Source of the DNA: Roseiarcus sp036489975 | GTDB lineage: Bacteria > Pseudomonadota > Alphaproteobacteria > Rhizobiales > Beijerinckiaceae | DNA: 64,000 bases | Direction: 5' to 3' | Assembly: GCA_036489975.1 (NCBI GenBank) | Contig: DASXES010000049.1 | Coordinates: 1 to 64,000, forward strand | Shown: piece by piece, positions 52,361 to 61,065 of the stretch | How the letters are laid out: each line of letters begins with the position of its first letter | Numbering within the stretch: position 1 is the first letter of the stretch | Notes under the pieces: generated by a model | The model's input: only the letters and a program-made list of their open reading frames with translations | Told to the model about the DNA's origin: nothing | Database searches by the model: none | Made by a program: the position numbers and the translations under genes

Positions 52361-53032
52361 ATGGCTTGGACCCGCGACCAGATGGCGGCGCGCGCCGCCA
52401 AGGAGCTCAAGGACGGCTTCTACGTCAATCTCGGCATCGGCATTCCGACGCTGGTTTCTAATTATATCCCCGCGGGAATGAGCGTGCAGTTGCAGAGCGA
52501 GAACGGCATGCTGGGGATGGGGCCGTTCCCGTTCGAGGGCGAGGAGGACCCGGACCTCATCAATGCGGGCAAGCAGACCGTCACGCAATTGCCGACGACC
52601 AGCTTCTTCTCCAGCGCCGATTCGTTCGCCATGATCCGCGGCGGGCATATCGACCTTGCGATCCTCGGCGCGATGCAGGTCGCCGAGAATGGCGACCTCG
52701 CCAACTGGATGATTCCGGGCAAGATGGTCAAGGGCATGGGCGGCGCGATGGACCTCGTCGCGGGAGTCAAGCGCATCGTCGTCGTCATGGAGCACGCGGC
52801 CAAGGACGGGCCGAAGCTCCTGCATCATTGCACCCTGCCGCTGACTGGCGCGAGGGTCGTCGATCTCGTCGTCACCGATCTCGGCGTGTTCACGATCGAC
52901 AAGCATGGGACGAAGGGCATGGCGCTCATCGAACTCGCGCCCGGCGTCACCCTGGACGAGGTCGCCGCCAAGACCGAGGCGAGCTACCGGATCGCCTTGA
53001 ACGAGCGGAGCGAGGCGGCGGTCGCGGGTTAG
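52361..53032 (+). CDS. scoB: 3-oxoacid CoA-transferase subunit B
   Basis: A 223-residue beta subunit carrying the catalytic glutamate (E47 in QLQSENGMLGMGPF, the conserved SENG motif) that forms the enzyme-CoA thioester. GIGIPTLVSNYIP, GHIDLAILGAMQV and MVKGMGGAMDLVAGVKR are standard. The start at 52361 is fixed by GGAGG (52351-52355). Partner of scoA; together with the phasins at 59.8-60.8 kb this fits a PHB-storing cell. Confidence 0.96.
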   Translation: MAWTRDQMAARAAKELKDGFYVNLGIGIPTLVSNYIPAGMSVQLQSENGMLGMGPFPFEGEEDPDLINAGKQTVTQLPTTSFFSSADSFAMIRGGHIDLAILGAMQVAENGDLANWMIPGKMVKGMGGAMDLVAGVKRIVVVMEHAAKDGPKLLHHCTLPLTGARVVDLVVTDLGVFTIDKHGTKGMALIELAPGVTLDEVAAKTEASYRIALNERSEAAVAG

Positions 53033-53254
53033 AGGATTTGGGCTTCAGTGAAGCCCCGCCGAACGGGCTCATTTGCGAGTCCGTTTTGAGCGATTCCAGG
53101 AAGTTGCGGCGCCATTAGCGATCCATCTGGCGCGATCGCCCCAGGTTCCGCGCTACCAATTACACGATCTGGAAAAGTGTAAATAACGCCGTCAAGGCCA
53201 ACCACGAACCGAGCGCGGCAAGCATTGCTGCCACAGCGCTCGGCTCCGGACTCG

Positions 53255-54463
53255 CTACTTCTTGACCAGCGGGCAGTCGGAATCCGCGAGCTTGCCGTAC
53301 GCCTCATCGCCTTTCATCGTCTTGAGGATCTTGTAGAAATCCCATTCGCCCTTCGATTCGGCCGGCGTCTTCACCTGAACGACATACATCTCCTTCTCCA
53401 GGAGGCCATCGGGGCGGATCACGCCGTCCGTGACGAACATGTCGTTGATCTTCGTCTTCTTCAGTTCTTCCATGATCTTGTCAGGATCGGTCGACCCGAC
53501 CGCCTTGACCGCGTTCAGATAGGCGAGAGTCGCCGAATAATAAGCGGCCTGCGGAAAGGTCGGCATCTTCTTCGTCTTCTCGAAGAACCGGTTGGCGAAC
53601 TTCCGCGTCGTGTCGTTCATGTTCCAGTACCACGAGGTCGTCAGCACGAGGCCCTGCGCGGTTTCGAGCCCGAGCGCGTGGACGTCGGAGAGGAACACGA
53701 GCAACGCCGCCGGCCTCATCGTCTTGGTGAGGCCGAACTCCGCGGCCGCTTTCAGCGAGTTCGACGTGTCGGTGCCGGCGTTGGCGAGGGCGAGCACCTG
53801 CGCGCCCGAACTTTGCGCCTGGAGGAGATAGGAGGAGAAGTCCGATGTGCCGAGCGGAACGCGCACGTCGCCAAGCACTTTTCCGCCGCCCGCCTTGACC
53901 AGATCGGAGGCCGTCGCCTCGAGTTGCTTGCCGAAGGCGTAGTCGGCGGTAAGGAAGAACCAGCTCTTGCCGCCCTCTTCCAGAATGGTTTTCGCCGTGC
54001 CGTTGGAAAGCGCGGTCGTGTCGTAGCCGTAATGGATCATATAGGGCGTGCAGTCCTTGCCGGTCAGCGAGGCGCCCGCCGCGCCGATCGCTATGAACGG
54101 GATCTTCTTCTCCTTGGACGCAGCCGCCATCGCGAGGCTGACGCCGGTGTTGGAGCCGCCGAGCTCCATCGTCAGTCCGTCGGTGTCGGCCCATTCGCGC
54201 AGTTTCTGCCCCGCGAGAGCCGGCTTGTTTTGATGGTCGAAGGTCAGGATTTGAATCGGCTGGCCGAGCGCCGAGCCGCCAAAATCGGCGATCGCCATTT
54301 TGATCGATTCGATCCCGGCGGTTCCAATGACGTCGGCGTAAGGGCCCGACGTATCGTCGATGTCGCCGATCACGACCTTGTCGGTCGCGGCCGAGGCCGC
54401 GCTGGCGGCGAGCGACGCGCCAAGCGCCCCCGCAAGCATCAACATTCGTCTAAACGAGTTCAT
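53255..54463 (-). CDS. Branched-chain-amino-acid-type ABC substrate-binding protein
   Basis: A 402-residue periplasmic binding protein of the LivK/PBP1 type. The N-terminal signal peptide (hydrophobic about 7-24, cleaved near ASA-AT) is followed by KVVIGDIDDTSGPYADVIGTAGIESIKMAI, FFLTADYAFGKQLEAT and TTRKFANRFFEKTKKMPTFPQAAYYSATLA. A late conserved Cys pair (around C157 and the penultimate segment) may form a disulfide. No permease or ATPase gene of an ABC transporter is nearby, so it is a solitary binding protein, or its transporter is elsewhere. The ligand is unknown. The gap 53033-53254 downstream of scoB, on its 3' side, shows no supported gene. Confidence 0.92.
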   Translation of the reverse strand: MNSFRRMLMLAGALGASLAASAASAATDKVVIGDIDDTSGPYADVIGTAGIESIKMAIADFGGSALGQPIQILTFDHQNKPALAGQKLREWADTDGLTMELGGSNTGVSLAMAAASKEKKIPFIAIGAAGASLTGKDCTPYMIHYGYDTTALSNGTAKTILEEGGKSWFFLTADYAFGKQLEATASDLVKAGGGKVLGDVRVPLGTSDFSSYLLQAQSSGAQVLALANAGTDTSNSLKAAAEFGLTKTMRPAALLVFLSDVHALGLETAQGLVLTTSWYWNMNDTTRKFANRFFEKTKKMPTFPQAAYYSATLAYLNAVKAVGSTDPDKIMEELKKTKINDMFVTDGVIRPDGLLEKEMYVVQVKTPAESKGEWDFYKILKTMKGDEAYGKLADSDCPLVKK

Positions 54464-54618
54464 TCCATTCCTCCCAAATCCATGGTTCGTCCGGCGGCGC
54501 GCCGCCGATGCCCTGGCCCCATGCGGGCATAATGCTTGGCGCCGCCGCGCATGGCAACTTGCGCTTTAGTCGAAAGCGGCGCTTGGCTCGCGCGCCGGCG
54601 CGCGCCTATAACTGGGCG

Positions 54619-55290
54619 ATGGCGCGAAAGGAGTCCCGGCAGGCTCGGGCGGCGAGGACTGAGGCGATCTTCGAGCGATTGGCCGCGGCCGATCCCACCC
54701 CGAAGGGCGAGCTCAAATACATCAACCCCTTCACTCTGCTGGTGGCGGTGGTGCTGTCGGCGCAAGCCACCGACGCGGGGGTGAACAGGGCGACGCCGGC
54801 GCTGTTCGCCATCGCCGATACTCCCGAGAAGATGGCGGCGCTCGGCGTCGAGAAGGTGACCGACCTCATCAAGTCCATCGGGCTCTATCGGACCAAGGCC
54901 AGGAATGTCATCGCGCTCTCTCGCGCCATCGTCGAACGGCACGGCGGCGAGACCCCGCGCGACCGCGAGGCGCTGGAGGCCCTGCCCGGGGTTGGCCGAA
55001 AGACAGCGAATGTGGTGCTCAACACCGTCTTCGGCGAGCCGACGCTGGCCGTGGACACCCACGTCTTCCGCCTCGCTAATCGCCTCGCCATCGCGCCCGG
55101 CAAAACACCGCGCGAGGTCGAGGATGGCCTCATGCGCGTGGTTCCGGACCGGTTTCTCCTGCATGCCCATCATTGGCTGATCCTGCACGGGCGCTACGTC
55201 TGCATGGCGCGCAAGCCTTTGTGCGGGGTCTGCGTGGTCGTCGATCTCTGCCCCTACGAGCCGAAAAGCCTGCCCGTCGGCGGCAGCTGA
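54619..55290 (+). CDS. nth: Endonuclease III
   Basis: A 223-residue DNA glycosylase/AP lyase for oxidised pyrimidines. The helix-hairpin-helix LPGVGRKTANVVL carries the catalytic K128, D146 lies in LAVDTHVFRLANR, and the iron-sulfur cluster ligands are C195-x6-C202-x2-C205-x5-C211. The start at 54619 (MARKESRQAR) is the usual N-terminus; the frame is open upstream from 54508 but that part overlaps no conserved sequence. The ribosome binding site is weak. It precedes the antiporter gene by 138 bases. Confidence 0.96.
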   Translation: MARKESRQARAARTEAIFERLAAADPTPKGELKYINPFTLLVAVVLSAQATDAGVNRATPALFAIADTPEKMAALGVEKVTDLIKSIGLYRTKARNVIALSRAIVERHGGETPRDREALEALPGVGRKTANVVLNTVFGEPTLAVDTHVFRLANRLAIAPGKTPREVEDGLMRVVPDRFLLHAHHWLILHGRYVCMARKPLCGVCVVVDLCPYEPKSLPVGGS

Positions 55291-55428
55291 CGCCGCGCGA
55301 ACGCCGGAATCCAGGGGGGTCAGGCCCCACCCGGGGACGCCCTGAAGCCGCAGACCCTCTTTTCCGCAGCAAAACGCGGGCGCGAACCTTGCCCCTCTGG
55401 CCGGCGACCGGATAGGACATAGCCCTCG

Positions 55429-57933
55429 ATGATCGATATCGTCCTGTTTCTGGCCGTACTCGCGACCTTGCTCGTGGTCGTCGCCGTCTCCCAGCCGGTG
55501 GCGGTGCGCCTCAAGCTCGCGCCGGTGGTGCTCCTCGCCGTCATCGGGGTGGCGATCGGGACGCTGTCCGGCGTCCTGCTCCACACGACGGTCACCAACC
55601 GCTTCGACAACGTCGCCGAGTTGTTCGCCAACCTCCCGGTCGGGGCCGAGACCTTCATTTACGTCTTTCTGCCGCTCCTGGTGTTCGAGGGCGCGATCAC
55701 CGCCGATGTGCGGCGGATGCTCGAGGACGCAGCCCCGATTCTGATGCTGGCGGTGGTCGCGACCATCGTCTGCACCGCTGTGGTCGGTTTCGCGCTCTGG
55801 CCGATCGCCGAGCTGCCGCTGGTGGTGTGCCTGCTCCTGGGCTCGGTGGTCGCGACCACCGACCCGGCGGCCGTCATCGCGGTGTTCCGGGATGTGGGCG
55901 CCGCGGCGCGGCTCACCCGCCTCGTCGAGGGCGAGGCGCTCCTGAACGACGCGGCGGCGATCGTCATGTTCACGGTGCTGCTCGGCGTGATCGTCTCCGG
56001 ACGCCAGCCGAATCTCCTCGTTGGCGAGGAGCAGTTCCTGGTCTCCTTCTTCGGCGGCGCGGCTCTCGGGTTCCTGGCGGGGCGGGCGCTGCTGCAACTC
56101 ATCCCGTGGACCCGGGACGACCGGCTGGCCGAAGCGACCCTGACCGTCGCCCTCCCCTATCTCGTTTTCATCGCGGCCGAACAGCTCCTCCATGTTTCCG
56201 GCGTGGTCGCGGTGCTGTGTTCGGGATTGACGGTCAGTGCTTCCGGGCGTTCGCGGATCGCGCCCTACAATTGGTCGTTCATCGTCGATCTCTGGGCTCA
56301 GATCGCGTTCTGGGCGCATTCGCTGGTGTTCGTGCTGGCTTCGATCCTGGTGCCGAAGCTGCTCCTGGACATGCGGCTCCACGACGTCATGCTGATCGCG
56401 GCGCTGATCGTGGCGGTTTTCGCCGCGCGGCTCCTGGTGCTGTTCCTGCTTCTGCCGCTGCTCAGCCTGACCAAGCTCACCCAGCCGATCAGCAACGCCT
56501 ACAAGCTCGCCATCGCCTGGGGCGGCCTGCGGGGCGCCCTTACTCTAGTGCTGGCCCTGGCCGTCACCGAGAACCCGGCGCTGACGCCCGAGGTGCACCG
56601 ATTCGTCGCGGTGCTGGCGACGGCCCTGGTGCTGTTCACCCTGCTCGTCAACGGGACGACATTGCGCTTCGTCATCCGCCTCCTGGGTCTTGATCGGCTG
56701 TCGCCGGTCGATCAGGCGTTGCGCGACCGGGTGCTGGCGCTCTCCTATGCCGAGATCAGCGAGAACGTTCGCTCGATGGCGAACGAGCATGAGATTTCCG
56801 CTTCGGCCGTCGCCAGCGCGCTTGCGCCTTACGAGGCCGGAATGGCGGCGGCGGAATCGCCCGGGGTGGCCGAGGCGGCCCTCACCGATCATCAGCGCCT
56901 GGCGATCGGCCTGGTGGCGCTGGGAAACCAGGAACGGATGCTGGCGCTCGAGATCATGGCCGAGCGGGCCGCCTCGCCGGTGACCGTGCAGGCGCTCTTG
57001 CGCAACGCCGAGGCCCTCGGCGAAGCGGCGAGAAGCGGCGGCCGGCTCGGCTACCAGCGCAGCGCCGAGGCGGCGCTCGCCTTTCCGTTCTCCTTCGCCG
57101 TCGCCTATTTCTTCTATCGCCGCTTCAGGATTGTCCGCTTTCTCGCCGATCGGCTGGGCGACCGGTTCGAAATGCTGCTCGTCACGCGTCTCCTGATTCA
57201 GGAGCTCATGGGCGCGCATGCGGTGCGATCGCGTTCGATCTTCGGCGAGCGGGTGGTCGAGCTCATCGACGCCATTCTCAAGGTTCGCCTCAAGCGCACG
57301 ACCGCCGCTCTGGATGCGCTGCGGCGGCAATACCCTCAATACGCGGGAGCCCTCGAAGCCCGATTCTTGCGCCAGTCGGCGATGCGGCGCGAGATGGGAC
57401 GGTACGACGCGTTGTTTCAAGAGGGTCTCATCGCGGCCGAAGTGTACGAAGACCTCAAGGGCAGCGTCGAGGATAAAAAGCGAGAGACGCGGCCCCGCTT
57501 CGATCTCGGCCTCGATACGCGCGAATTGATCGGACGCCTCGACCTGTTCGCCGATTTGAGCGAGCAACAGCTCGAGCGGGTGCAGAAACTGCTGAAGCCC
57601 CTGTTCGTGGCGCCGCGCGAACTGATCGTTCGCGAGGGCGATCAGGGCGACGCCTGCTATTTCATCGCCTCCGGGGCGGCCGAGGTGGCCCTTTCAGGCC
57701 GCCGCATCCCGCTCGGCAGCGGCGATCTGTTCGGCGAGATGGCGCTGCTTACGGGCATGACGCGGCAGGCCGACGTCGTCGCCATGACCTATTGCCGGCT
57801 ATTGGTGCTGCGGAAGGTCGATTTCGACCGTTTCATGCAGGACAATGGCGACATCCGGCAGGTCATCCACAAGATCGCCGCGTCGCGCTCGTCGATGAAT
57901 CGGGCCGATGAGACCGGAGTCGGTCTCGCTTAA
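55429..57933 (+). CDS. CPA1-type Na+/H+ antiporter with C-terminal cyclic-nucleotide-binding domain
   Basis: An 834-residue protein. Residues 1-420 are about 12 membrane helices of a monovalent cation:proton antiporter, with the DP motif in ATTDPAAVIAVF and the conserved EGEALLNDAAAIV (Asn-Asp pair for ion coupling). A cytosolic helical region (about 430-700) follows, then a cyclic-nucleotide-binding domain (about 704-815) with the phosphate-binding cassette GDLFGEMALLTGMTRQADVVA, whose Arg is present. Cation exchange may thus be gated by cAMP or cGMP, as in sperm NHE and some plant-type transporters. It ends inside the first base of dispersed repeat copy B. Confidence 0.92.
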   Translation: MIDIVLFLAVLATLLVVVAVSQPVAVRLKLAPVVLLAVIGVAIGTLSGVLLHTTVTNRFDNVAELFANLPVGAETFIYVFLPLLVFEGAITADVRRMLEDAAPILMLAVVATIVCTAVVGFALWPIAELPLVVCLLLGSVVATTDPAAVIAVFRDVGAAARLTRLVEGEALLNDAAAIVMFTVLLGVIVSGRQPNLLVGEEQFLVSFFGGAALGFLAGRALLQLIPWTRDDRLAEATLTVALPYLVFIAAEQLLHVSGVVAVLCSGLTVSASGRSRIAPYNWSFIVDLWAQIAFWAHSLVFVLASILVPKLLLDMRLHDVMLIAALIVAVFAARLLVLFLLLPLLSLTKLTQPISNAYKLAIAWGGLRGALTLVLALAVTENPALTPEVHRFVAVLATALVLFTLLVNGTTLRFVIRLLGLDRLSPVDQALRDRVLALSYAEISENVRSMANEHEISASAVASALAPYEAGMAAAESPGVAEAALTDHQRLAIGLVALGNQERMLALEIMAERAASPVTVQALLRNAEALGEAARSGGRLGYQRSAEAALAFPFSFAVAYFFYRRFRIVRFLADRLGDRFEMLLVTRLLIQELMGAHAVRSRSIFGERVVELIDAILKVRLKRTTAALDALRRQYPQYAGALEARFLRQSAMRREMGRYDALFQEGLIAAEVYEDLKGSVEDKKRETRPRFDLGLDTRELIGRLDLFADLSEQQLERVQKLLKPLFVAPRELIVREGDQGDACYFIASGAAEVALSGRRIPLGSGDLFGEMALLTGMTRQADVVAMTYCRLLVLRKVDFDRFMQDNGDIRQVIHKIAASRSSMNRADETGVGLA

Positions 57934-58053
57934 TACCCGTTCTGTTTGAGCGCGACTTGATCCGCGCCCGATTCCGCGCAACGGCGCGGGCGCGCATTCG
58001 CGCTTCGGCAATTAAGTCGATGATCGGTTCCGAACATCGAGTCCTGGTATAAG
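57932..58053 (-). repeat. Dispersed intergenic repeat, copy B (122 bases)
   Basis: On the minus strand this aligns without gaps to copy A at 5821-5942, about 100 of 122 positions identical by eye, and to a partial copy at 17621-17656. It starts at the stop codon of the antiporter gene and reaches to within 2 bases of the stop of the MaoC-SDR gene, filling the whole gap between convergent genes. Confidence 0.8.
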
Positions 58054-58055
58054 GT

Positions 58056-59498
58056 CTAACCCGCCGCCCGCGGCCAGGACTGCGTCTCCCGCACGACGGG
58101 CGTTAGGCAGCTGACCGGCGAGGGGAGATTGGCCTCGGTGACCGACGCTGTCTGGTCGGTGAGGAGGCGCGGCAGCCGCTGCACGGTGACATGCGCCGGC
58201 GCCCATGCCGCGTTCATTTCGGCGCACAGGGTTTCGCCGGCCGCCTTCGCCATCGCGTACTCGATCATGCCGCGCGGCCGCTCGGTGACATAGACCGACG
58301 AGGGATAGAAGAGCGCCACATCGTTGCGGCGCGCCCGGAGCGCCCGCGCCAGATCGTAGAACCCGTCCACATAGACGTCGAGGAAGGCGTCCAGCCTTTC
58401 GCGGGCGTACAAGGCCGACTGCGCCTTATAGATCGGGGGCGTGGCGAAGTAATAGGCGTGCGTCGGCGCCGCGCCGAGCTTGGCCAGCTGCGTCTCGGCG
58501 GGCTCGCTTGCGTCATAGGCGAGCGTGTCGCAGAGTCCGCCGGCGGCCTGGATCTCGCTCGCGACCGCCTCGGCTTCGCTGGCCCCGACGCGGTAGGTGA
58601 TGACGACTTTCGCTCCGCCCGCCGCCAGAAGCTTGGCGGTCAGTTCCCCAAGTCCCCGCGAGCCGCCGATCACCAGCGCGAGGCTGCCCGTAAACTCCGC
58701 CGGACCGACCACGCCAAGGAGCGCCTGCGACGAGGCCTGCGGCACGGGCGGCAGGCGGGCGAAGGCGTCGACTGCGCCGACCCATCCGCCGCCGGCCACG
58801 CGCATCCGCACCATGCGGAATCGCGGATCCGTCCGCTCCACCTTGAAGTGAAGCTGATCCGCCTGCGGGTCCGGGTCGTCGCAGGCATCCACCGTCAAGC
58901 CGCTGAATATCGAGTGCAGCCCCGGGCACACCATCCCGACCAGTAGCGTCGTGCCTGCGAGCGCGGCGAGGCGACGCGGTCCGAGCCAGCCGGCGGCCGC
59001 GGGGAACATGGCCGCGACCGTTTCCGGGGGCGCCGCGAAGGCGAGCAGCCCGGCGAGATCGTCCATCTGCACGAAGGAAAGATCATGCGCCGCCGCCGGA
59101 GCGGACACGACCTCGCCTGCCGGCGCCTCCCACATGGAGACGGGGGCGCCGAAGTCGACGGCGATCTGCGCGGAGGTCAGTCCGGCCACCGAGAGATCCA
59201 GCCAGACGCTTGCTTCAGTGCGCTTCGTCACGGTCAGCGCCGCCGCTTCGCCGACCGTGACGAAGCGCTTGAACCGGGCGGTCAGTCGGCGCACCGGCTT
59301 CTCTTCAGGGTCGGTTCGCGCCAGGACTTCCAACGCCCACATGAGCATATGGACGCCGTGGACGACCGGCGCGCCAGCCGGGGTGCGGCGCGCGGCGACG
59401 GCGTCGAGATGCATCGGATTGCGATCGCCGGACGCCTCGGCGAAGCGGATCTGATCGGCCATGTCGAAAGTTCGTGTGGCGAGCGGCTTATCCGGCAT
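58056..59498 (-). CDS. MaoC-like dehydratase fused to SDR oxidoreductase
   Basis: A 480-residue two-domain protein from the ATG at 59498 (MPDKPLATRTFDMADQIRFAE), with GGTTGAGG just upstream; an in-frame TTG lies 9 bases earlier. The N-terminal hot-dog part has FAEASGDRNPMHLD and VVHGVHMLMWALEVL, the MaoC hydratase-2 motif region with the catalytic Asp/His pair. The second half (about 270-480) is a short-chain dehydrogenase with LVIGGSRGLGELTAKLLAAGGAKVVI as cofactor motif and YPSSVYV..EYAMAKAAGE, where the SDR catalytic Ser/Tyr/Lys are recognisable. It could dehydrate and reduce acyl-CoA or acyl-carrier substrates. No PKS or fatty-acid genes are adjacent. Confidence 0.85.
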   Translation of the reverse strand: MPDKPLATRTFDMADQIRFAEASGDRNPMHLDAVAARRTPAGAPVVHGVHMLMWALEVLARTDPEEKPVRRLTARFKRFVTVGEAAALTVTKRTEASVWLDLSVAGLTSAQIAVDFGAPVSMWEAPAGEVVSAPAAAHDLSFVQMDDLAGLLAFAAPPETVAAMFPAAAGWLGPRRLAALAGTTLLVGMVCPGLHSIFSGLTVDACDDPDPQADQLHFKVERTDPRFRMVRMRVAGGGWVGAVDAFARLPPVPQASSQALLGVVGPAEFTGSLALVIGGSRGLGELTAKLLAAGGAKVVITYRVGASEAEAVASEIQAAGGLCDTLAYDASEPAETQLAKLGAAPTHAYYFATPPIYKAQSALYARERLDAFLDVYVDGFYDLARALRARRNDVALFYPSSVYVTERPRGMIEYAMAKAAGETLCAEMNAAWAPAHVTVQRLPRLLTDQTASVTEANLPSPVSCLTPVVRETQSWPRAAG

Positions 59499-59604
59499 GG
59501 GCCTCAACCCCTTTCGAGCATGGCCGCAACGGCGAGCTCTCGACCACGGCGCCGCGTTCGACCGTCGACGGAGCGTCGAACAAGCTGGATTTTATCGTTT
59601 GTGA

Positions 59605-59681
59605 TGGTACCGCCACCCCGGCTCGAACGGGGGACCTCTAGATCCACAATCTAGCGCTCTAACCAACTGAGCTATGGCGGC
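59605..59681 (-). tRNA. tRNA-His (anticodon GTG)
   Basis: A complete cloverleaf is read on the minus strand: acceptor GCCGCCA, D-arm GCTC-AGTTGGTTA-GAGC, anticodon stem CTAGA / TCTAG around loop TTGTGGA (anticodon GTG), T-arm CCCCG-TTCGAGC-CGGGG, and a 3' TGGCGGT A CCA with CCA encoded. There is no encoded G at -1 (the base is T) and position 73 is A, the arrangement known for alphaproteobacterial tRNA-His, which differs from most bacteria. Confidence 0.96.
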
Positions 59682-59773
59682 ACGGCCGACGTTGGCGGGG
59701 GAAACTAGTGTCTAAGCGGAAGCGGCGCAAGACCCGCGAGGGGCCGGGCGAAACCTTGCGTTCGCCCGATAAA

Positions 59774-59803
59774 GAACGCCGCCCGCAACTGCGGACGGCG
59801 TTC
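59774..59803 (-). terminator. Terminator of the phasin genes
   Basis: On the minus strand GAACGCCG and CGGCGTTC form an 8-base stem, extended past one mismatch by CCGCA/TGCGG, followed by CTTTATC, a short T-run. It lies 47 bases after the stop of the phasin at 59851, on the right strand to end its transcript. Confidence 0.75.
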
Positions 59804-59850
59804 ATGGACAGCGCGGGGAGGAACGCGCCGCCAAAGGGCGAAACATAAGA

Positions 59851-60390
59851 TCAGACGGCGATCTTGAATGATTTCGCCACTTGTTCCTTGATCGGCTCGA
59901 CGGCGTCCGCCATAGCCTTCTGCGTCAGCGCGCCGAGGTCCTTCGACTGGCTGGCGAACGTTTCAACCTGCTTGCGGGCATACGCGGCCTGAAGCGCGAT
60001 GACGTCGGCGAGCGACTTGGCGGCGAACACCGCCTTCAGGAAATCGAAGTTCGCGTCCGCATTGGCGCGCAGCGCTTCGAACCCCTTGGCGTTGATCGCA
60101 ACCGCGCCGTGCTTGGCGGCGGCGAAGCTCACCTCGAAGGCGCTCGTCGCTTCATCCGCGGCGGTTCTGGCTTTGGCGAAGGCCGCGCGCGGGTCGGCCA
60201 CCCTCTTCTCCACCGCGTTGCGAAAGCTCTGTTGAGCCTCCGCCATCGGCGCGACCGCGCTCTCGACCTCTTCCGCCAGGGTCTCTGGCGTCACGAAGGA
60301 GGCGCGGGGCGCGGCTTTAACAAGCACGGACTTGGTCGGAGCCCGAATCGCCCGGGCGGCGGCGTTCTTCTTCTTTGGTGCGGAAGCCAT
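59851..60390 (-). CDS. Phasin family protein (larger)
   Basis: A 179-residue phasin-domain protein from the ATG at 60390 (MASAPKKKNAAARAI), with GAGG about 10 bases upstream. The basic, Ala-rich N-terminus is followed by a long helical region (about 45-175) with AFEVSFAAAKHGAVAINAKGFEALRANADANFDFLKAVFAAKSLADVIALQAAYARKQVETFASQSKDL-type sequence, typical for phasins that coat polyhydroxyalkanoate granules. A second, shorter phasin gene is 70 bases upstream on the same strand and the hairpin at 59774 ends the pair. Confidence 0.9.
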   Translation of the reverse strand: MASAPKKKNAAARAIRAPTKSVLVKAAPRASFVTPETLAEEVESAVAPMAEAQQSFRNAVEKRVADPRAAFAKARTAADEATSAFEVSFAAAKHGAVAINAKGFEALRANADANFDFLKAVFAAKSLADVIALQAAYARKQVETFASQSKDLGALTQKAMADAVEPIKEQVAKSFKIAV

Positions 60391-60460
60391 GTCTAAACCT
60401 CGATACTTCTGAAATGATTGACCGCGCTCTGGCGATTGAAGGAGGAAAGCCGCGCGGTTT

Positions 60461-60835
60461 TCAGCTCGTTCCAAACGGGCCCGAGCCGATGCTCTTCTGG
60501 ACAACGGCGCCGAGCTCCTTGGCCTGCTCCTGCAACACCGCGAGCTGGGTTTTCAAATACTCGCTCTGAAGCGCCAGAGCCTCCTGCGGATCTTTCGCCC
60601 GGACCAGCTTCTGAGCCAGATCGAACGCCGCGTTCACATTACGCTCGGTATAGGACAGCACGTGCGCGCTGACCGCTTTCGCGCCGGTCTGCGTCGTCGG
60701 GGCGCCATCTCCCGCGACGCTGCTCGCGCGCTGGGCGACGGTCAGAAATCCCTCGAACGCCTTGCGCGCCTGATCGACGCTGCGCTCGGCGAAATCGCGC
60801 AACTCATTGGGAACCTCAAACGGCGAACTGGGCAT
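60461..60835 (-). CDS. Phasin family protein (smaller)
   Basis: A 124-residue phasin-domain protein from the ATG at 60835 (MPSSPFEVPNELRDFAE), with GGAGAG immediately upstream; a GTG 9 bases earlier is less likely. FEVPNELRDFAERSVDQARKAFEGFL is the diagnostic phasin N-terminus, and the rest is a single long amphipathic helix with LALQSEYLKTQLAVLQEQAKELG. First gene of the pair with the larger phasin, probably one transcript. It coats PHB granules or controls their number; with scoAB it supports PHB turnover in this organism. Confidence 0.9.
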   Translation of the reverse strand: MPSSPFEVPNELRDFAERSVDQARKAFEGFLTVAQRASSVAGDGAPTTQTGAKAVSAHVLSYTERNVNAAFDLAQKLVRAKDPQEALALQSEYLKTQLAVLQEQAKELGAVVQKSIGSGPFGTS

Positions 60836-61065
60836 TCTCTCCACCCTCGGCGGCGGCCGCGATTCGGCGCAGGCTCTATAGCCGTCTTTTTGCTGCAGTG
60901 CAACATATTTTGCGCAGACTGTAGAAATCTTAACCTTGCGCCAAGATTGAGCCGCCGATGGCGTGGTGTAATTTCGACGGCCGCGTTAAGCTTTTGCTAA
61001 GGATAAAGCCCGAATCGTCAGCCATTCGCCTGCGCCGATTTGACAGCCATGAACGAGCGCCGACC

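Noticed and set aside
50750..52906. 718-residue minus-strand frame across the SH3 and scoAB genes
   Set aside because: Spans three well-supported plus-strand genes and has no family features.
53130..53175. D-arm-like sequence GTGTAATTGGTAGCGC (minus strand) suggesting a tRNA
   Set aside because: No matching anticodon or T-arm follows; it cannot be folded into a cloverleaf by hand.
53160..53225. 21-residue hydrophobic peptide frame (MLAALGSWLALTALF...) on the minus strand
   Set aside because: It could encode a tiny membrane peptide but there is no good ribosome binding site or promoter and no comparison is possible here.
53029..53307. 92-residue minus-strand frame in the scoB / binding-protein gap
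   Set aside because: Codon choice is unlike the neighbours and it overlaps the 3' end of the binding-protein gene; no family resemblance or ribosome binding site.
54460..56382. 640-residue minus-strand frame over nth and the antiporter
   Set aside because: Antisense shadow rich in Asp/Arg/His; both plus-strand genes are certain.
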